Numbered from the stretch's first letter, positions 17,401-25,457 are shown. The stretch: DNA of 64,000 bases from Acinetobacter lwoffii (GCF_015602705.1 NZ_CP059081.1:124001-188000), one strand, 5' to 3'. The notes: a model not told the origin generated them from the sequence alone. Numbers and translations are program-made.

Positions 17401-20217
17401 GTACCGATTCTCAATGATCATACGATTGAATCTAATGAGAACTATACGATCTCTTTGAATACTCCAACCAATGCGACGATAGGCACAGGGAGTGTAACGA
17501 CAACGATTATTGATGATGATGTTGCGCCTGTGGTTGATTTAGATGCGAATAATAGCTCTGGTGAAACAGGTGCTGATTACCGTACATCTTATACAGCAGG
17601 TAGTGGTGTTGCAGTATCAATCGGTGATACAGATGTTCGTGTTACAGATGCTAATGTGACTAATCCATCGCAGCAACATATCAAGAGTGCAACGGTTGAA
17701 CTCACTAATGCACAGACAGGAGATGTGTTTACTTACGGTGTGATGCCATCAGGTATTACAGCGACTAAAGTGGGTAATACCATTACACTAACCAGTGCCT
17801 CAGGTTCAACCCTTGCAAACTTTGAAGCAGCGATTAAAGCAGTGACTTTTAAAGCGAGCGATACTACACCACATGAAACGGTAGAACGTATCATCAAAGT
17901 TAAGGTCACAGATATTGGCGATAACGTGAGCAATGAAGCAACAAGTAAAATTGTTGTCAATGTGATTCAAGCACCAGGTCAGCCAGGTGGTCCAACCAAT
18001 GGTGATGATAATATTACTGGTGGTAATGGTGATGACATTATCGTGAGTGATGTGGGTGGTCTAGGTATGCCTGAACAGATCTCTGCGAAATACAATCTTG
18101 CCTTTATTATTGATGGGTCAGGTAGTATGGGATGGTCGATGGACTCTTTAAGTGGTGGGGCTACTTATAGCGGTAATACTCGTATGGAGATCTTAAAAGA
18201 TGCACTAAGAGAGTATATCGGTGGCTACTTCATGGATGCCTTGGATGGCACACCAGGTAATGGTCTTATCAATCAAAATGTTGAGCTAAATATTGGTTTA
18301 ATTCCATTTGGAACAGCAGCAGGAACGAGACAGACCATGCGTATCTCCTTAGTAGGAGGAGACACATGGGATAGTGTAAATAATAAAATCAATGCAGTTA
18401 CTGGTTCTATTTTTACCAATTATGAAGCAGGTTTTAACTCAGCAATCCAATGGTTCCAGGGTTTAAATAATGCTTATACTGATGCCAGTGGTAGAGCAGT
18501 GAATGGTTATGTCAATATGACTTATTTCCTGACAGATGGTGACCCAAATCACAAGGGTACAGGTTCAGGCACATCTACAACAGTACCCGATGCTTTACTT
18601 TCTGCTCGGACTACGTTTGAAACACTCGTAAGTAAAACAGGGATTAATAGTTCTGTAAGTGCGATTGGTTTAGGTGCAGCAGCGAATAAGTCTTATCTAT
18701 CATTATTTGATAATACTGTGAAAGGGGTGACAGATGGCTTTAGTGGTATAGATGGGTTAGCAGGACATACCATTGATGCAGGTACTGGCGAAGGTTGGCG
18801 TTCAACAGCTATTATTAGTACATCTCTAGCGACTTTTGAAACAGGACAAACAACTGGTTTAAATCCTCTTTCTGCATGGACTGCTTCGGGTGATGCCGTT
18901 GCTCCTGCGATCGTTACGACTTCAGTCAGAAATTATGCTACGGGCAACGCTAATCCTGATGGTAGTACAACAGTATCTTCTAAACGTCTTGAATTAGATG
19001 ATGCGACACAAGCTAATGGTCAGGCAGCAGTTTATACCAGTGCATCCTTTACAGTAAACCAAAACAATGCTTATGCAGTGTTTGACTATAGTCATACAGG
19101 GTTTAATCGAGGTCCTGCGACGGTTGTGAATACTGAACAAGGTACAAGTAGCTCAGCATCCAATACAAACTTTTATTACAATAGTGATTTGTTTACTTGG
19201 ACATTGCAAAAAGAGGTATCTCCTGGTGTATGGCTGGCTGTTGATACAGGTACCAATGCTGCGAGTACACGTGGAGAAACATCGAACGTACCAATGTCTT
19301 CACAATTCCTTGAGAATGGTAAAACTTACCGCTATATCTTTACTGTTGAAGATAAGACGACAGGTACTGATAACTACAAGGTCAGAATTGATAATATTCG
19401 TTTACATTATCCAGATAGTGGTACAGACACGATTACCAAAAATGTAGGTGAAGCTCGCACAGTGATGACAGGTCCAGAACTGGTTGAAGTACTGAAATCT
19501 GGTAGCGTTAAACCTAATCCAAACGGAGGTGGTAACGATACAGTGCATGGCGGTGCTGGGCATGACATCATTTTTGGTGATTCGATTAATACTGACTGGT
19601 TATCGTGGGCAGGTCGTGACATCTATGATGTCAATGCGCCAAACGGTTTGGGTTCGGGTATTGCAGCACTGGATAAATACTTGCAATCACATGGGTTTGC
19701 TACAGGTAGTGGCGGTACTGTTGAAAGTATAGATCGTTATAACTTTATTAAAGCCAATCATGCTGCTTTCAATGGCGATAGTATTAATGTCGGCGGTAAC
19801 GATATCCTGTATGGTGATGCAGGTAATGATATTCTGTATGGTCAAGGCGGTATCGATACCTTATATGGTGGTGATGGTAATGACATTCTCTACGGTGGTA
19901 AAGGTAATGATGTGCTTTGGGGTAATGCAGGTGCTGATATTTTTGCATGGGCAGCCAAAGACATAGGCACAACCGCACTACCAGATACCGATACCATTAA
20001 GGATTTTAACAAAGCCGAAGGTGACAAGATCGATGCCAAAGCATTACTAAATGCTCTAGGTTGGACTTCTGGCTCATTAAGTGACTTTGTGAGTGTAACT
20101 GGTAATACTATTAACATTCATGATGTTGCTCGGACTCAAAGTGTCAATATCGTTGTCGAAAATCATAGCTTTAGCGACATCAGCGATATGATTACCAAAA
20201 CTAATTTCCAGACCTAA
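8434..20217 (+). CDS. Giant repetitive RTX adhesin secreted by a type I system (3927 aa)
   Basis: Cell-surface biofilm adhesin. Domains in order: an N-terminal module (residues 1-110) resembling the LapA/BapA retention or prefix region (VDGDVWRF, LQLSNGRVVEIHG); a cadherin/VCBS-like domain (about 208-310); 15 near-identical repeats of 165 or 163 aa (315-2769), each a beta-sandwich with a Calx-beta-like end (VLEGPE, GTGTIVDDGS) plus a Pro/Thr linker; a divergent 16th repeat (2770-2918); a Calx-beta domain (about 2920-3030); an unassigned domain; a short RTX block (about 3190); a von Willebrand A domain with MIDAS motif DGSGS (about 3220-3440); a second unassigned domain; and C-terminal RTX nonapeptides (about 3700-3843) with the secretion signal. 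There is no Sec signal peptide, as expected for type I export. I see no LapG-type TAAG/PAAG cleavage site near the N-terminus. The transporter genes follow directly. Confidence 0.9.
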   Translation: MNTSVKIISVDGDVWRFSKTNKKIILKKGAKLQVKDVLHLSEESSVVLQLSNGRVVEIHGKDLINNDGNFSLNSLLGEPNSDLDKIVNFAKSFQQMNDTEQQNDVVRLDDGRVFKKEGKDYVEIAGESFDGDPDVTQGGHRFVQLTRVGETSVADGIKPLMLNRVLDNIPPLGIEYPILSSVIKPFEHGLGGGSWTPLSPFAPTPNTPPVASDDTYNTAFNTPVALDPLANDTDADGNPLTITAINGVTLTPGTAQQINTPNGVVNIDAQGNITFTPNAGFTGQESFSYSISDGQGGSATATETINVSAAPNTPNDDRPTALVNSDSKYEGNTLVHDVALSNASDTATDIVVKLNPTGSNAIEASDISQVFVTVDGGATWTEIPVATALSATGFTVSHPANETAGKVQIRVVSSQDSVLEGPESYEISVQTPKQVADSSTGTGTGTIVDDGSTITPPTPVTPPVTPPTTPPTAPNGNTSNDDRPTALVNSDSKYEGNTLVHDVALSNASDTATDIVVKLNPTGSNAIEASDISQVFVTVDGGATWTEIPVATALSATGFTVSHPANETAGKVQIRVVSSQDSVLEGPESYEISVQTPKQVADSSSGTGTGTIVDDGSTITPPTPVTPPVTPPTTPPTAPNGNTPNDDRPTALVNSDSKYEGNTLVHDVALSNASDTATDIVVKLNPTGSNAIEASDISQVFVTVDGGATWTEIPVATALSATGFTVSHPANETAGKVQIRVVSSQDSVLEGPESYEISVQTPKQVADSSSGTGTGTIVDDGSTITPPTPVTPPVTPPTTPPTAPNGNTSNDDRPTAVVNSDSKYEGNTLVHDVALSNASDTATDIVVKLNPTGSNAIEASDISQVFVTVDGGATWTEIPVATALSATGFTVSHPANETAGKVQIRVVSSQDSVLEGPESYEISVQTPKQVADSSSGTGTGTIVDDGSTITPPTPVTPPVTPPTTPPTAPNGNTSNDDRPTALVNSDSKYEGNTLVHDVALSNASDTATDIVVKLNPTGSNAIEASDISQVFVTVDGGATWTEIPVATALSATGFTVSHPANETAGKVQIRVVSSQDTVLEGPETYEISVQTPKQVADSSSGTGTGTIVDDGSTITPPTPVTPPVTPPTTPPTAPDGNTPNDDRPTAIVNSDSKYEGNTLVHDVALSNASDTATNIVVKLNPTGSNAIEASDISQVFVTVDGGTTWTPVSVADALAGFTVSHPANETAGKVQIRVVSAQDTVLEGPETYEISVQTPKQVADSSSGTGTGTIVDDGSTITPPTPVTPPVTPPTTPPTAPDGNTPNDDRPTAIVNSDSKYEGNTLVHDVALSNASDTATNIVVKLNPTGSNAIEASDISQVFVTVDGGTTWTPVSVADALAGFTVSHPANETAGKVQIRVVSAQDTVLEGPETYEISVQTPKQVADSSSGTGTGTIVDDGSTITPPTPVTPPVTPPTTPPTAPNGNTPNDDRPTAIVNSDSKYEGNTLVHDVALSNASDTATNIVVKLTPNGTNAIESGDISGVFYTVDGGTTWTPVSVADALAGFTVSHPANETAGKVQIRVVSAQDTVLEGPETYEISVQTPKQVADSSSGTGTGTIVDDGSTITPPTPVTPPVTPPTTPPTAPNGNTPNDDRPTAIVNSDSKYEGNTLVHDVALSNASDTATNIVVKLTPNGTNAIESGDISGVFYTVDGGTTWTPVSVADALAGFTVSHPANETAGKVQIRVVSAQDTVLEGPETYEISVQTPKQVADSSSGTGTGTIVDDGSTITPPTPVTPPVTPPTTPPTAPDGNTPNDDRPTAIVNSDSKYEGNTLVHDVALSNASDTATNIVVKLTPNGTNAIESGDISGVFYTVDGGTTWTPVSVADALAGFTVSHPANETAGKVQIRVVSAQDTVLEGPETYEISVQTPKQVADSSSGTGTGTIVDDGSTITPPTPVTPPVTPPTTPPTAPDGNTPNDDRPTAIVNSDSKYEGNTLVHDVALSNASDTATNIVVKLNPTGSNAIEASDISQVFVTVDGGTTWTPVSVADALAGFTVSHPANETAGKVQIRVVSAQDTVLEGPETYEISVQTPKQVADSSSGTGTGTIVDDGSTITPPTPVTPPVTPPTTPPTAPDGNTPNDDRPTAIVNSDSKYEGNTLVHDVALSNASDTATNIVVKLNPTGSNAIEASDISQVFVTVDGGTTWTPVSVADALAGFTVSHPANETAGKVQIRVVSAQDTVLEGPESYEISVQTPKQVADSSSGTGTGTIVDDGSTITPPTPVTPPVTPPTTPPTAPDGNTPNDDRPTAIVNSDSKYEGNTLVHDVALSNASDTATNIVVKLNPTGSNAIEASDISQVFVTVDGGTTWTPVSVADALAGFTVSHPANETAGKVQIRVVSSQDSVLEGPETYEISVQTPKQVADSSSGTGTGTIVDDGSTITPPTPVTPPVTPPTTPPTAPNGNTPNDDRPTAIVNSDSKYEGNTLVHDVALSNASDTATNIVVKLTPNGTNAIESGDISGVFYTVDGGTTWTPVSVADALAGFTVSHPANETAGKVQIRVVSAQDTVLEGPETYEISVQTPKQVADSSSGTGTGTIVDDGSTITPPTPVTPPVTPPTTPPTAPNGNTPNDDRPTAIVNSDSKYEGNTLVHDVALSNASDTATNIVVKLTPNGTNAIESGDISGVFYTVDGGTTWTPVSVADALAGFTVSHPANETAGKVQIRVVSAQDTVLEGPETYEISVQTPKQVADSSSGTGTGTIVDDGSTITPPTPVTPPVTPPTTPPTAPNGNTPNDDRPTATVTGDTKVEGSVLVHNVTLSNTSETNTTVKVTLSNGTGDTATLSGAGADVDLTPSQINIVIGSTTKTLATLISEGKATGTGSDFTLTLTPTEQAGGFQVRISSIDDTAVESDESYTISVATPKQVAGDAPVGTNKGTITDNDVAAVLNITGPATINEAAGTATYTVTLSPSSTSTVTVNFATANNGTATSGTDYTSTSGTLTFAPGVTTQTITVPILNDHTIESNENYTISLNTPTNATIGTGSVTTTIIDDDVAPVVDLDANNSSGETGADYRTSYTAGSGVAVSIGDTDVRVTDANVTNPSQQHIKSATVELTNAQTGDVFTYGVMPSGITATKVGNTITLTSASGSTLANFEAAIKAVTFKASDTTPHETVERIIKVKVTDIGDNVSNEATSKIVVNVIQAPGQPGGPTNGDDNITGGNGDDIIVSDVGGLGMPEQISAKYNLAFIIDGSGSMGWSMDSLSGGATYSGNTRMEILKDALREYIGGYFMDALDGTPGNGLINQNVELNIGLIPFGTAAGTRQTMRISLVGGDTWDSVNNKINAVTGSIFTNYEAGFNSAIQWFQGLNNAYTDASGRAVNGYVNMTYFLTDGDPNHKGTGSGTSTTVPDALLSARTTFETLVSKTGINSSVSAIGLGAAANKSYLSLFDNTVKGVTDGFSGIDGLAGHTIDAGTGEGWRSTAIISTSLATFETGQTTGLNPLSAWTASGDAVAPAIVTTSVRNYATGNANPDGSTTVSSKRLELDDATQANGQAAVYTSASFTVNQNNAYAVFDYSHTGFNRGPATVVNTEQGTSSSASNTNFYYNSDLFTWTLQKEVSPGVWLAVDTGTNAASTRGETSNVPMSSQFLENGKTYRYIFTVEDKTTGTDNYKVRIDNIRLHYPDSGTDTITKNVGEARTVMTGPELVEVLKSGSVKPNPNGGGNDTVHGGAGHDIIFGDSINTDWLSWAGRDIYDVNAPNGLGSGIAALDKYLQSHGFATGSGGTVESIDRYNFIKANHAAFNGDSINVGGNDILYGDAGNDILYGQGGIDTLYGGDGNDILYGGKGNDVLWGNAGADIFAWAAKDIGTTALPDTDTIKDFNKAEGDKIDAKALLNALGWTSGSLSDFVSVTGNTINIHDVARTQSVNIVVENHSFSDISDMITKTNFQT
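9376..16740 (+). repeat. Fifteen tandem 495/489-bp repeats within the adhesin gene
   Basis: Units begin at the codon for N in NDDRPTA at 9376, 9871, 10366, 10861 and 11356 (495-bp units), then at 11851, 12340, 12829, 13318, 13807, 14296, 14785, 15274, 15763 and 16252 (the unit from 11851 onward is 489 bp). A divergent unit follows at 16741. Three unit types occur: A (units 1-5), B (6, 7, 11, 12, 13) and C (8, 9, 10, 14, 15). B has the first half of A (NPTGSNAIEASDIS) and the second half of C (TTWTPVSVADALAG), as expected from recombination between units. Long near-perfect identity makes copy number prone to change and to assembly error. Confidence 0.95.
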
Positions 20218-20224
20218 ATCTCAA

Positions 20225-20248
20225 TTAGGGAGTGACCTCACTCCCTAA
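20225..20248 (+). terminator. Hairpin between adhesin and outer-membrane channel gene
   Basis: A perfect 10-bp stem (TTAGGGAGTG / CACTCCCTAA) with a 4-nt loop lies 8 bp after the adhesin stop. No T-run follows, so it may act as a partial terminator or mRNA stabiliser that lowers expression of the transporter genes relative to the adhesin. Confidence 0.5.
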
Positions 20249-20322
20249 TGTATTCAGTAATCTTTATGTATAAGATGGTAGCATCTTAAAAAACCTAAAA
20301 AATTTAAAACAAGGGGAAACCT

Positions 20323-21717
20323 GTGAAAGTATTAGCATTAACCAAAATGGCGAGCATGGTTGCATTTACAGCAGTTGCAATGACAGTATCTGCAGCAGAT
20401 TTGACCTCGGTGACCAAAACTGCTATTGAAAATAACCCAGAAATACAAACACAATGGTTTAGCTTCCTTGAAGCAACAGCAAATCAAAAACAAGCACGCG
20501 CTGGCTATTTACCGTCGTTAGATTTGAATGCAGCTTACGGCAAAGGCAACCGTGAATTCGATGGTGATCGTGGTTGGTTTAATCAAGGTCAGGCAGAAAT
20601 TGCATTAACTCAAGTTTTGTTCGATGGTTTTCGTATTAAAAGCAAAGTTGAACAAGGCGATTATGCTGCGCTAAAACGTTATTACGATTTGAATGCAGGT
20701 ATTGAACAAAAAGCACTTGAAGCAACTCAAGCATATTTAGATGTACAGCGTTATCGCGAACTGGTTGGTTTGGCAGAAGGAAATTTTGCCAATCATCAAC
20801 GTGTTTATAATCAAGTATTACAACGTACCAATCAGGGTGTAGGTAATAGAGCAGATTTGTCACAAATCACAGGTCGTTTATCACTTGCTCAAACCAACTT
20901 GATGACTGAACAAGCCAACTTAAATGATGTATCTGCACGTTTTGCACGAATTGTTGGGGTGGAGCCAAGTAGTAATCTTGCGCCAGTAAGTGTGAATGTG
21001 GCACTGCCAAACAACACACAAGAATTGATTACCTCTGCGTATAACAATAACAACAGCTTAAAAGCTGCGTTAAGTGAAATGCAATATGCGCGTGCGAGTG
21101 CTCAAGAATTTAAAGCCAATATGTACCCGAAACTTTCGTTTGTAGCGCGTACAGGTTTATATCAAAACCGTAATAGTTTTGATGAGCGTAGCAATCCCGA
21201 TAACGATAAATACGGGCAAGATAGCGCAGTTGAATTAAGACTCAACTACAATCTATTTAATGGTTTTGCAGACAGAGCAGCCATGAATGCTGCCAATGCA
21301 CGTGTTTCATTATCTAATGATTTGAAAAACAAAGCATGTGTCGATATTCGCCAAACATCAACTGTGGCTTATAACAATGTGAATAACTACAGCAGCCAGT
21401 TAGAATGGTTACAACGTCATCGTGATGAATCGGCTTCAGTTGTAAAAGCATATAACGATCAGTTTGATATTGGTCGTCGTACATTACTTGATGTTTTAGA
21501 CTCGGAAAATGAAGCATTCCAAGCCAACCGTGCTTATGTAACTACGCAATATGACTTGAAAGTTGCACAATTCCAAACACTGTATAGCATGGGACAATTA
21601 TTGCCTGCGCTCGGTATTCAACGTGATAATTTACCTGCTGTATCAGACGTGAGTCAGCGTGAAATTAATGCTGCAAATGTTTGTTCTGCGAATGTGCAAG
21701 CACAAGTGGCTGAATAA
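20323..21717 (+). CDS. TolC-family outer membrane channel of the adhesin type I secretion system
   Basis: This 464-aa protein has a signal peptide (MKVLALTKMASMVAFTAVAMTVSAAD, cleavage after SAA or nearby; the start is GTG with a good AAGGGG site upstream). It has the two internally repeated outer membrane efflux (OEP) halves rich in coiled-coil helices: QARAGYLPSLDLNAAYG in the first half and ANMYPKLSFVARTGLY plus RRTLLDVLDSENEAFQA in the second. Family knowledge: a trimer of such proteins forms the outer membrane exit duct, as LapE or TolC does. It sits 105 bp after the adhesin and before the ABC exporter and membrane fusion genes, making a complete type I locus. A strong terminator follows, so the ABC-HlyD pair may have its own promoter. 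Confidence 0.9.
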   Translation: MKVLALTKMASMVAFTAVAMTVSAADLTSVTKTAIENNPEIQTQWFSFLEATANQKQARAGYLPSLDLNAAYGKGNREFDGDRGWFNQGQAEIALTQVLFDGFRIKSKVEQGDYAALKRYYDLNAGIEQKALEATQAYLDVQRYRELVGLAEGNFANHQRVYNQVLQRTNQGVGNRADLSQITGRLSLAQTNLMTEQANLNDVSARFARIVGVEPSSNLAPVSVNVALPNNTQELITSAYNNNNSLKAALSEMQYARASAQEFKANMYPKLSFVARTGLYQNRNSFDERSNPDNDKYGQDSAVELRLNYNLFNGFADRAAMNAANARVSLSNDLKNKACVDIRQTSTVAYNNVNNYSSQLEWLQRHRDESASVVKAYNDQFDIGRRTLLDVLDSENEAFQANRAYVTTQYDLKVAQFQTLYSMGQLLPALGIQRDNLPAVSDVSQREINAANVCSANVQAQVAE

Positions 21718-21732
21718 TGATCTGATGAATTA

Positions 21733-21761
21733 AAAATAGGGTGCAACGTGCACCCTATTTT
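21733..21761 (+). terminator. Rho-independent terminator-like hairpin after the TolC-like gene
   Basis: A 13-bp perfect stem (AAAATAGGGTGCA / TGCACCCTATTTT) around ACG, with the T-run built into the stem's 3' arm. It separates the channel gene from the ABC exporter gene. Confidence 0.75.
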
Positions 21762-21885
21762 ACTTGTAAATATACATTTTATATAAGAGAAGTTCTTGTT
21801 ATTGAACAATTGGAAGCAATACATTAACTCATCTGCAAGTTTAAGTTCAAAAGAATCAAAATACATTTTGACCTATGGTGAATAA

Positions 21886-24021
21886 GTGACAACACAAATA
21901 TTTGATCCTTTAGCGTTATGCCTCATTCGGGTCGCTAAAGATTATGAGGTAAGTATTACGCAAGAAGGGCTGCTTTCGGGTTTACCTTTGCCGAATGGCT
22001 TGCTGATTCCTGACTTTGTAGCACGTGCTGCAGATCGTGTGAGTTTAAGCAGTAATATAGTGCAGCAAGGTTTAGCACAGTTAAATCACTTTGTGTTTCC
22101 TGCAATTTTATTGTTAAAAAATAATACTGCGTGTGTGTTGTATCGAATTGATCATGAACAGCAACTAGCAACTGTTTATTTTCCAGAATTGGCCGATACC
22201 GTTAAACAAATTCCAATTGCGGAATTACAAGCGCAATATGCAGGTTCGGTGATTTATTTACAGCAACGTCAGTTTATTGTCGATAACAAACTGAAAATGG
22301 AAAAAAATCAGCAACACTGGTTTTGGCGTGTAATTCGTGAACACCGTTCAATTTATAAAGATATTTTGCTCGGTGCATTATTCATCAATATTTTCGCCTT
22401 ATGTTCTCCATTTTTTGTCATGAACGTTTATGACCGAGTTGTACCAAATCATGCATTGGATACGTTATGGGTTTTGGCACTCGGCATCATGATTATTATT
22501 ACCGCCGATTTTGTTTTAAAGTTAGGACGCAGTTATTTTGTCGATTTAGCTGCGACGCGTGCAGACAATAAACTATCTGCTTATATCATGGAAAAAGTGC
22601 TTGGTCGTCGCATGGAGCAGAATAATATGTCGGTTGGTATGACGGCATCAAATATTCAATCCTATGAATCGATTCGTTCATTTACCAGTTCATTGACTGT
22701 TGTTTCCTTAGTCGATCTGCCGTTTTTTGTATTGTTCCTTGCGGTCATTTGTATCATTTCATGGGTGTTTGTGATTCCGCTGCTCATTGCAGCATTTATC
22801 ATTTTATTGCACGCGTTGTCAGTGCATGTCAATTTGAAAAAATTATCTGATGCGATGGCAGAAGCTTCACAACAACGTCAAGCCTTGTTAATTGAAACTT
22901 TAAACAATGAAGAAACCATTAAGAGTTTTAATGCTAACGGTCGTATGCAAGCTTTGTGGGAAAAAGCCACCCGTTTTACCGTGCATTATTCTGCAAAGTT
23001 ACGTTTTTTGGGTGGAACGGTTGGAAACTTTGCGTCATGGGTTCAACAAACCGTTGGCGTGGTCATTATCATCATCGGGGTTTACTTGATTGTTGAAGGC
23101 AAGCTCACGCAAGGCGCACTCATTGCCTGTTATATGATTTCGACTCGTGCGTTGGCCCCAATTGCACAGGTTGCAGGCTTACTTACTCAATATTATCAAG
23201 CGTCAAGTGCATTAAATTTATTGAACAAAACAGTTGAAGCGGAACAAGAGCGAGAAAATCTAAAAGGTTGGGTCAGTCATACCAATCTTATTGGTAATAT
23301 TGAATTTAAAAATGTCAGTTTGCGCTATCCGAATGATTCACGTTCAGCTTTGGAAGATATTACGTTATCGATTCGCGCAGGTGAAAAAGTGGCGATATTG
23401 GGTAAAGTCGGTTCTGGTAAAAGCTCGATTGAAAAAATATTATTGTCACTTTATCGACCTACAGAGGGTACGGTATTTATTGATCAAACCAATATTGCAC
23501 AGATTGATCCTGCGGAATTACGCAACCAAATTGGTTATATTCCACAAGACATCGACTTATTGAATGGTACGGTGTTGTCGAATATTGTGTTGGGCAATCC
23601 ACATGTCAGCCGAACGGTTTTGGAACAAAGTTTAGTCATTTCGGGTTTAGGGCAGATTCTAAAAGCACATGAAGATGGTTTGTCTTTGCAAGTCGGTGAG
23701 CGAGGGCACAAACTGTCGGGTGGGCAACGTCAAGCAATCGCAGTTGCACGTGCAATTGCTCAAAATGCGAAAATTTTGATTTTCGATGAGCCGACCAGTG
23801 CCATGGATACGCCATTGGAAAATCATGTGATTCATCATTTAAAACAATACATGACAGCCCAACACACCTTGATCTTGGTCACGCATAAACCTGCGTTATT
23901 GGCTTTGGTCGATCGAATTATCATTCTTGAAGATGGCAAAGTCATTGCAAATGGCGAGAAAGAAACTGTCTTGAAAGCGATGTTTCCTCAACAAGAAAAA
24001 ACTGTAGGAGTAACGTCGTGA
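21886..24021 (+). CDS. Type I secretion ABC transporter, permease/ATPase (LapB/HlyB-like)
   Basis: This 711-aa inner membrane protein starts at GTG 21886. The N-terminal 130 residues correspond to a C39-like peptidase domain without an evident catalytic Cys, as in HlyB/LapB-type exporters that bind but do not cleave their substrate. Transmembrane helices span about 150-430 (LGALFINIFALCSPFFVMNV and others). The ATPase domain follows: Walker A GKVGSGKSS (about 508-516), Q-loop YIPQDIDLL, signature LSGGQRQAIAVARAI, Walker B ILIFDEPTSAMD and switch His in LVTHKP. It powers export of the adhesin through the HlyD-like and TolC-like partners. The gene overlaps the HlyD gene by 4 bp. Confidence 0.93.
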   Translation: MTTQIFDPLALCLIRVAKDYEVSITQEGLLSGLPLPNGLLIPDFVARAADRVSLSSNIVQQGLAQLNHFVFPAILLLKNNTACVLYRIDHEQQLATVYFPELADTVKQIPIAELQAQYAGSVIYLQQRQFIVDNKLKMEKNQQHWFWRVIREHRSIYKDILLGALFINIFALCSPFFVMNVYDRVVPNHALDTLWVLALGIMIIITADFVLKLGRSYFVDLAATRADNKLSAYIMEKVLGRRMEQNNMSVGMTASNIQSYESIRSFTSSLTVVSLVDLPFFVLFLAVICIISWVFVIPLLIAAFIILLHALSVHVNLKKLSDAMAEASQQRQALLIETLNNEETIKSFNANGRMQALWEKATRFTVHYSAKLRFLGGTVGNFASWVQQTVGVVIIIIGVYLIVEGKLTQGALIACYMISTRALAPIAQVAGLLTQYYQASSALNLLNKTVEAEQERENLKGWVSHTNLIGNIEFKNVSLRYPNDSRSALEDITLSIRAGEKVAILGKVGSGKSSIEKILLSLYRPTEGTVFIDQTNIAQIDPAELRNQIGYIPQDIDLLNGTVLSNIVLGNPHVSRTVLEQSLVISGLGQILKAHEDGLSLQVGERGHKLSGGQRQAIAVARAIAQNAKILIFDEPTSAMDTPLENHVIHHLKQYMTAQHTLILVTHKPALLALVDRIIILEDGKVIANGEKETVLKAMFPQQEKTVGVTS

Positions 24022-25457
24022 GCGAAGAACAAAATAAAACCAATCGCGAGAAATTATTTCAAGGTGTAGGTAAAAGTATCGAAAACTCTGAAAAGGTGAT
24101 GAATCCTATTTTCGGTCGTTTGCGTTTATTTAAACAATATCAACCTGCCGATGCAAATGATTGGCAGCGACAGGTTAAGGAAGTCACACAATCACAAAAA
24201 CCACTCAAGACACGAATGACCCTTTATATTATTGTGGTGACTTTTGTCTGCCTGTTGCTTTGGGCAGGTTTTGCCAAAGTCGATGAAATTACTCGTGGTG
24301 AAGGAAAAGTGATTCCATCTCAACAGATGCAAGTGATTCAATCGGTTGATGGTGGCGTGGTTGAAAAGGTGTATGTGCAGGAAGGTGAGCACGTCAAAAA
24401 AGGCGATCTATTGATTCGTATTGACCCGACACGGTTCACCTCAAATTTGAATGAAGTTAATGCCAAGATTTTTGCCTTGCAAACCAAAGTTAGACGTTTA
24501 AGTGCACAATTAAATGGCTCGGGCTATACCTCAGGCAGTGTCCCTGCGGGGGTTTCACCTGATGCAGCTGCAATCATTATGGCGCAAGAAAGCCAATATT
24601 ATGCAGAAAGTCTGCGTGAACTGAGTCAAAGAACCATGACCAATCAAGGCACGGTTTCGACCCGTCAACAGGAGTCACAACGGGCGCAAGCTGCGCTCGG
24701 CCAAGCCGAAAGAGCATATCAAATTGCGGTGCGGGAGTTAAATACCACAAGACCGTTGTTAAAGACGGGTGCAGTGTCAGAAATGGATATTTTGCGCCTT
24801 GAACGTGACGTATCGAATGCCGATGGCGAACGCAAACAGGCGGCAGCGAATTTAAGAGCTACGCAGGCATCTATTGGGGAAGCGCAATCACGCACTTCTG
24901 AGGCTGCGGTGAGTTTAAAAAATCAATGGCGCAATGAACTGGCAGAAGCGCAAGCTCAGCTAGTGAGTTTAAAGGAAAGTATTTCAGGCGTGGCAGATCG
25001 AGTAAAAACCACAGATATTCGTTCACCGACCAATGGTATCGTGCAGAAAATTTTCTTTAATACCATCGGTGGGGTGGTGAAACCGAGTGATCAAGTCGCG
25101 GAAATCGTACCTTTAGATGGACAATTGATTGTTGAAGCAAAAGTGTCTCCGAAAGATATTGCTTTTGTACGACCAGATTTGCCTGCGGTGATTAAATTTA
25201 CGGCCTATGATTTTTCAATCTATGGCGGAATGAATGCGAAAGTAAAACATATTAGCCCAGACACATTTACCGATGAAAAAGGCAATATGTTTTATATCGT
25301 CCGTGCAGTGACTGATAAACCAACGTTTGGTAAAGGATTATCCGTGATTCCCGGCATGACCGTTCAATTGGATATTATGACAGGGAAGAAAACTATTCTT
25401 TCTTATCTGCTTAAACCAATTCTTAAAGCGAAAAATAATGCCTTAACCGAACGTTAA
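24018..25457 (+). CDS. HlyD-family membrane fusion protein of the adhesin type I system
   Basis: This 479-aa protein starts at GTG 24018, overlapping the exporter stop (GTGA), with a GGAG site upstream. One N-terminal membrane anchor lies at about residues 66-85 (MTLYIIVVTFVCLLLWAGFA). A biotinyl-lipoyl-like domain follows (GGVVEKVYVQEGEHVKKGDLL), then a long periplasmic coiled coil (about 150-330), the second lipoyl half (DIRSPTNGIVQK) and a C-terminal beta-barrel region (SPDTFTDEKGNMFYIVRA). This is the LapC/HlyD architecture that links the exporter to the outer membrane channel. A terminator follows, closing the locus. Confidence 0.93.
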   Translation: MSEEQNKTNREKLFQGVGKSIENSEKVMNPIFGRLRLFKQYQPADANDWQRQVKEVTQSQKPLKTRMTLYIIVVTFVCLLLWAGFAKVDEITRGEGKVIPSQQMQVIQSVDGGVVEKVYVQEGEHVKKGDLLIRIDPTRFTSNLNEVNAKIFALQTKVRRLSAQLNGSGYTSGSVPAGVSPDAAAIIMAQESQYYAESLRELSQRTMTNQGTVSTRQQESQRAQAALGQAERAYQIAVRELNTTRPLLKTGAVSEMDILRLERDVSNADGERKQAAANLRATQASIGEAQSRTSEAAVSLKNQWRNELAEAQAQLVSLKESISGVADRVKTTDIRSPTNGIVQKIFFNTIGGVVKPSDQVAEIVPLDGQLIVEAKVSPKDIAFVRPDLPAVIKFTAYDFSIYGGMNAKVKHISPDTFTDEKGNMFYIVRAVTDKPTFGKGLSVIPGMTVQLDIMTGKKTILSYLLKPILKAKNNALTER

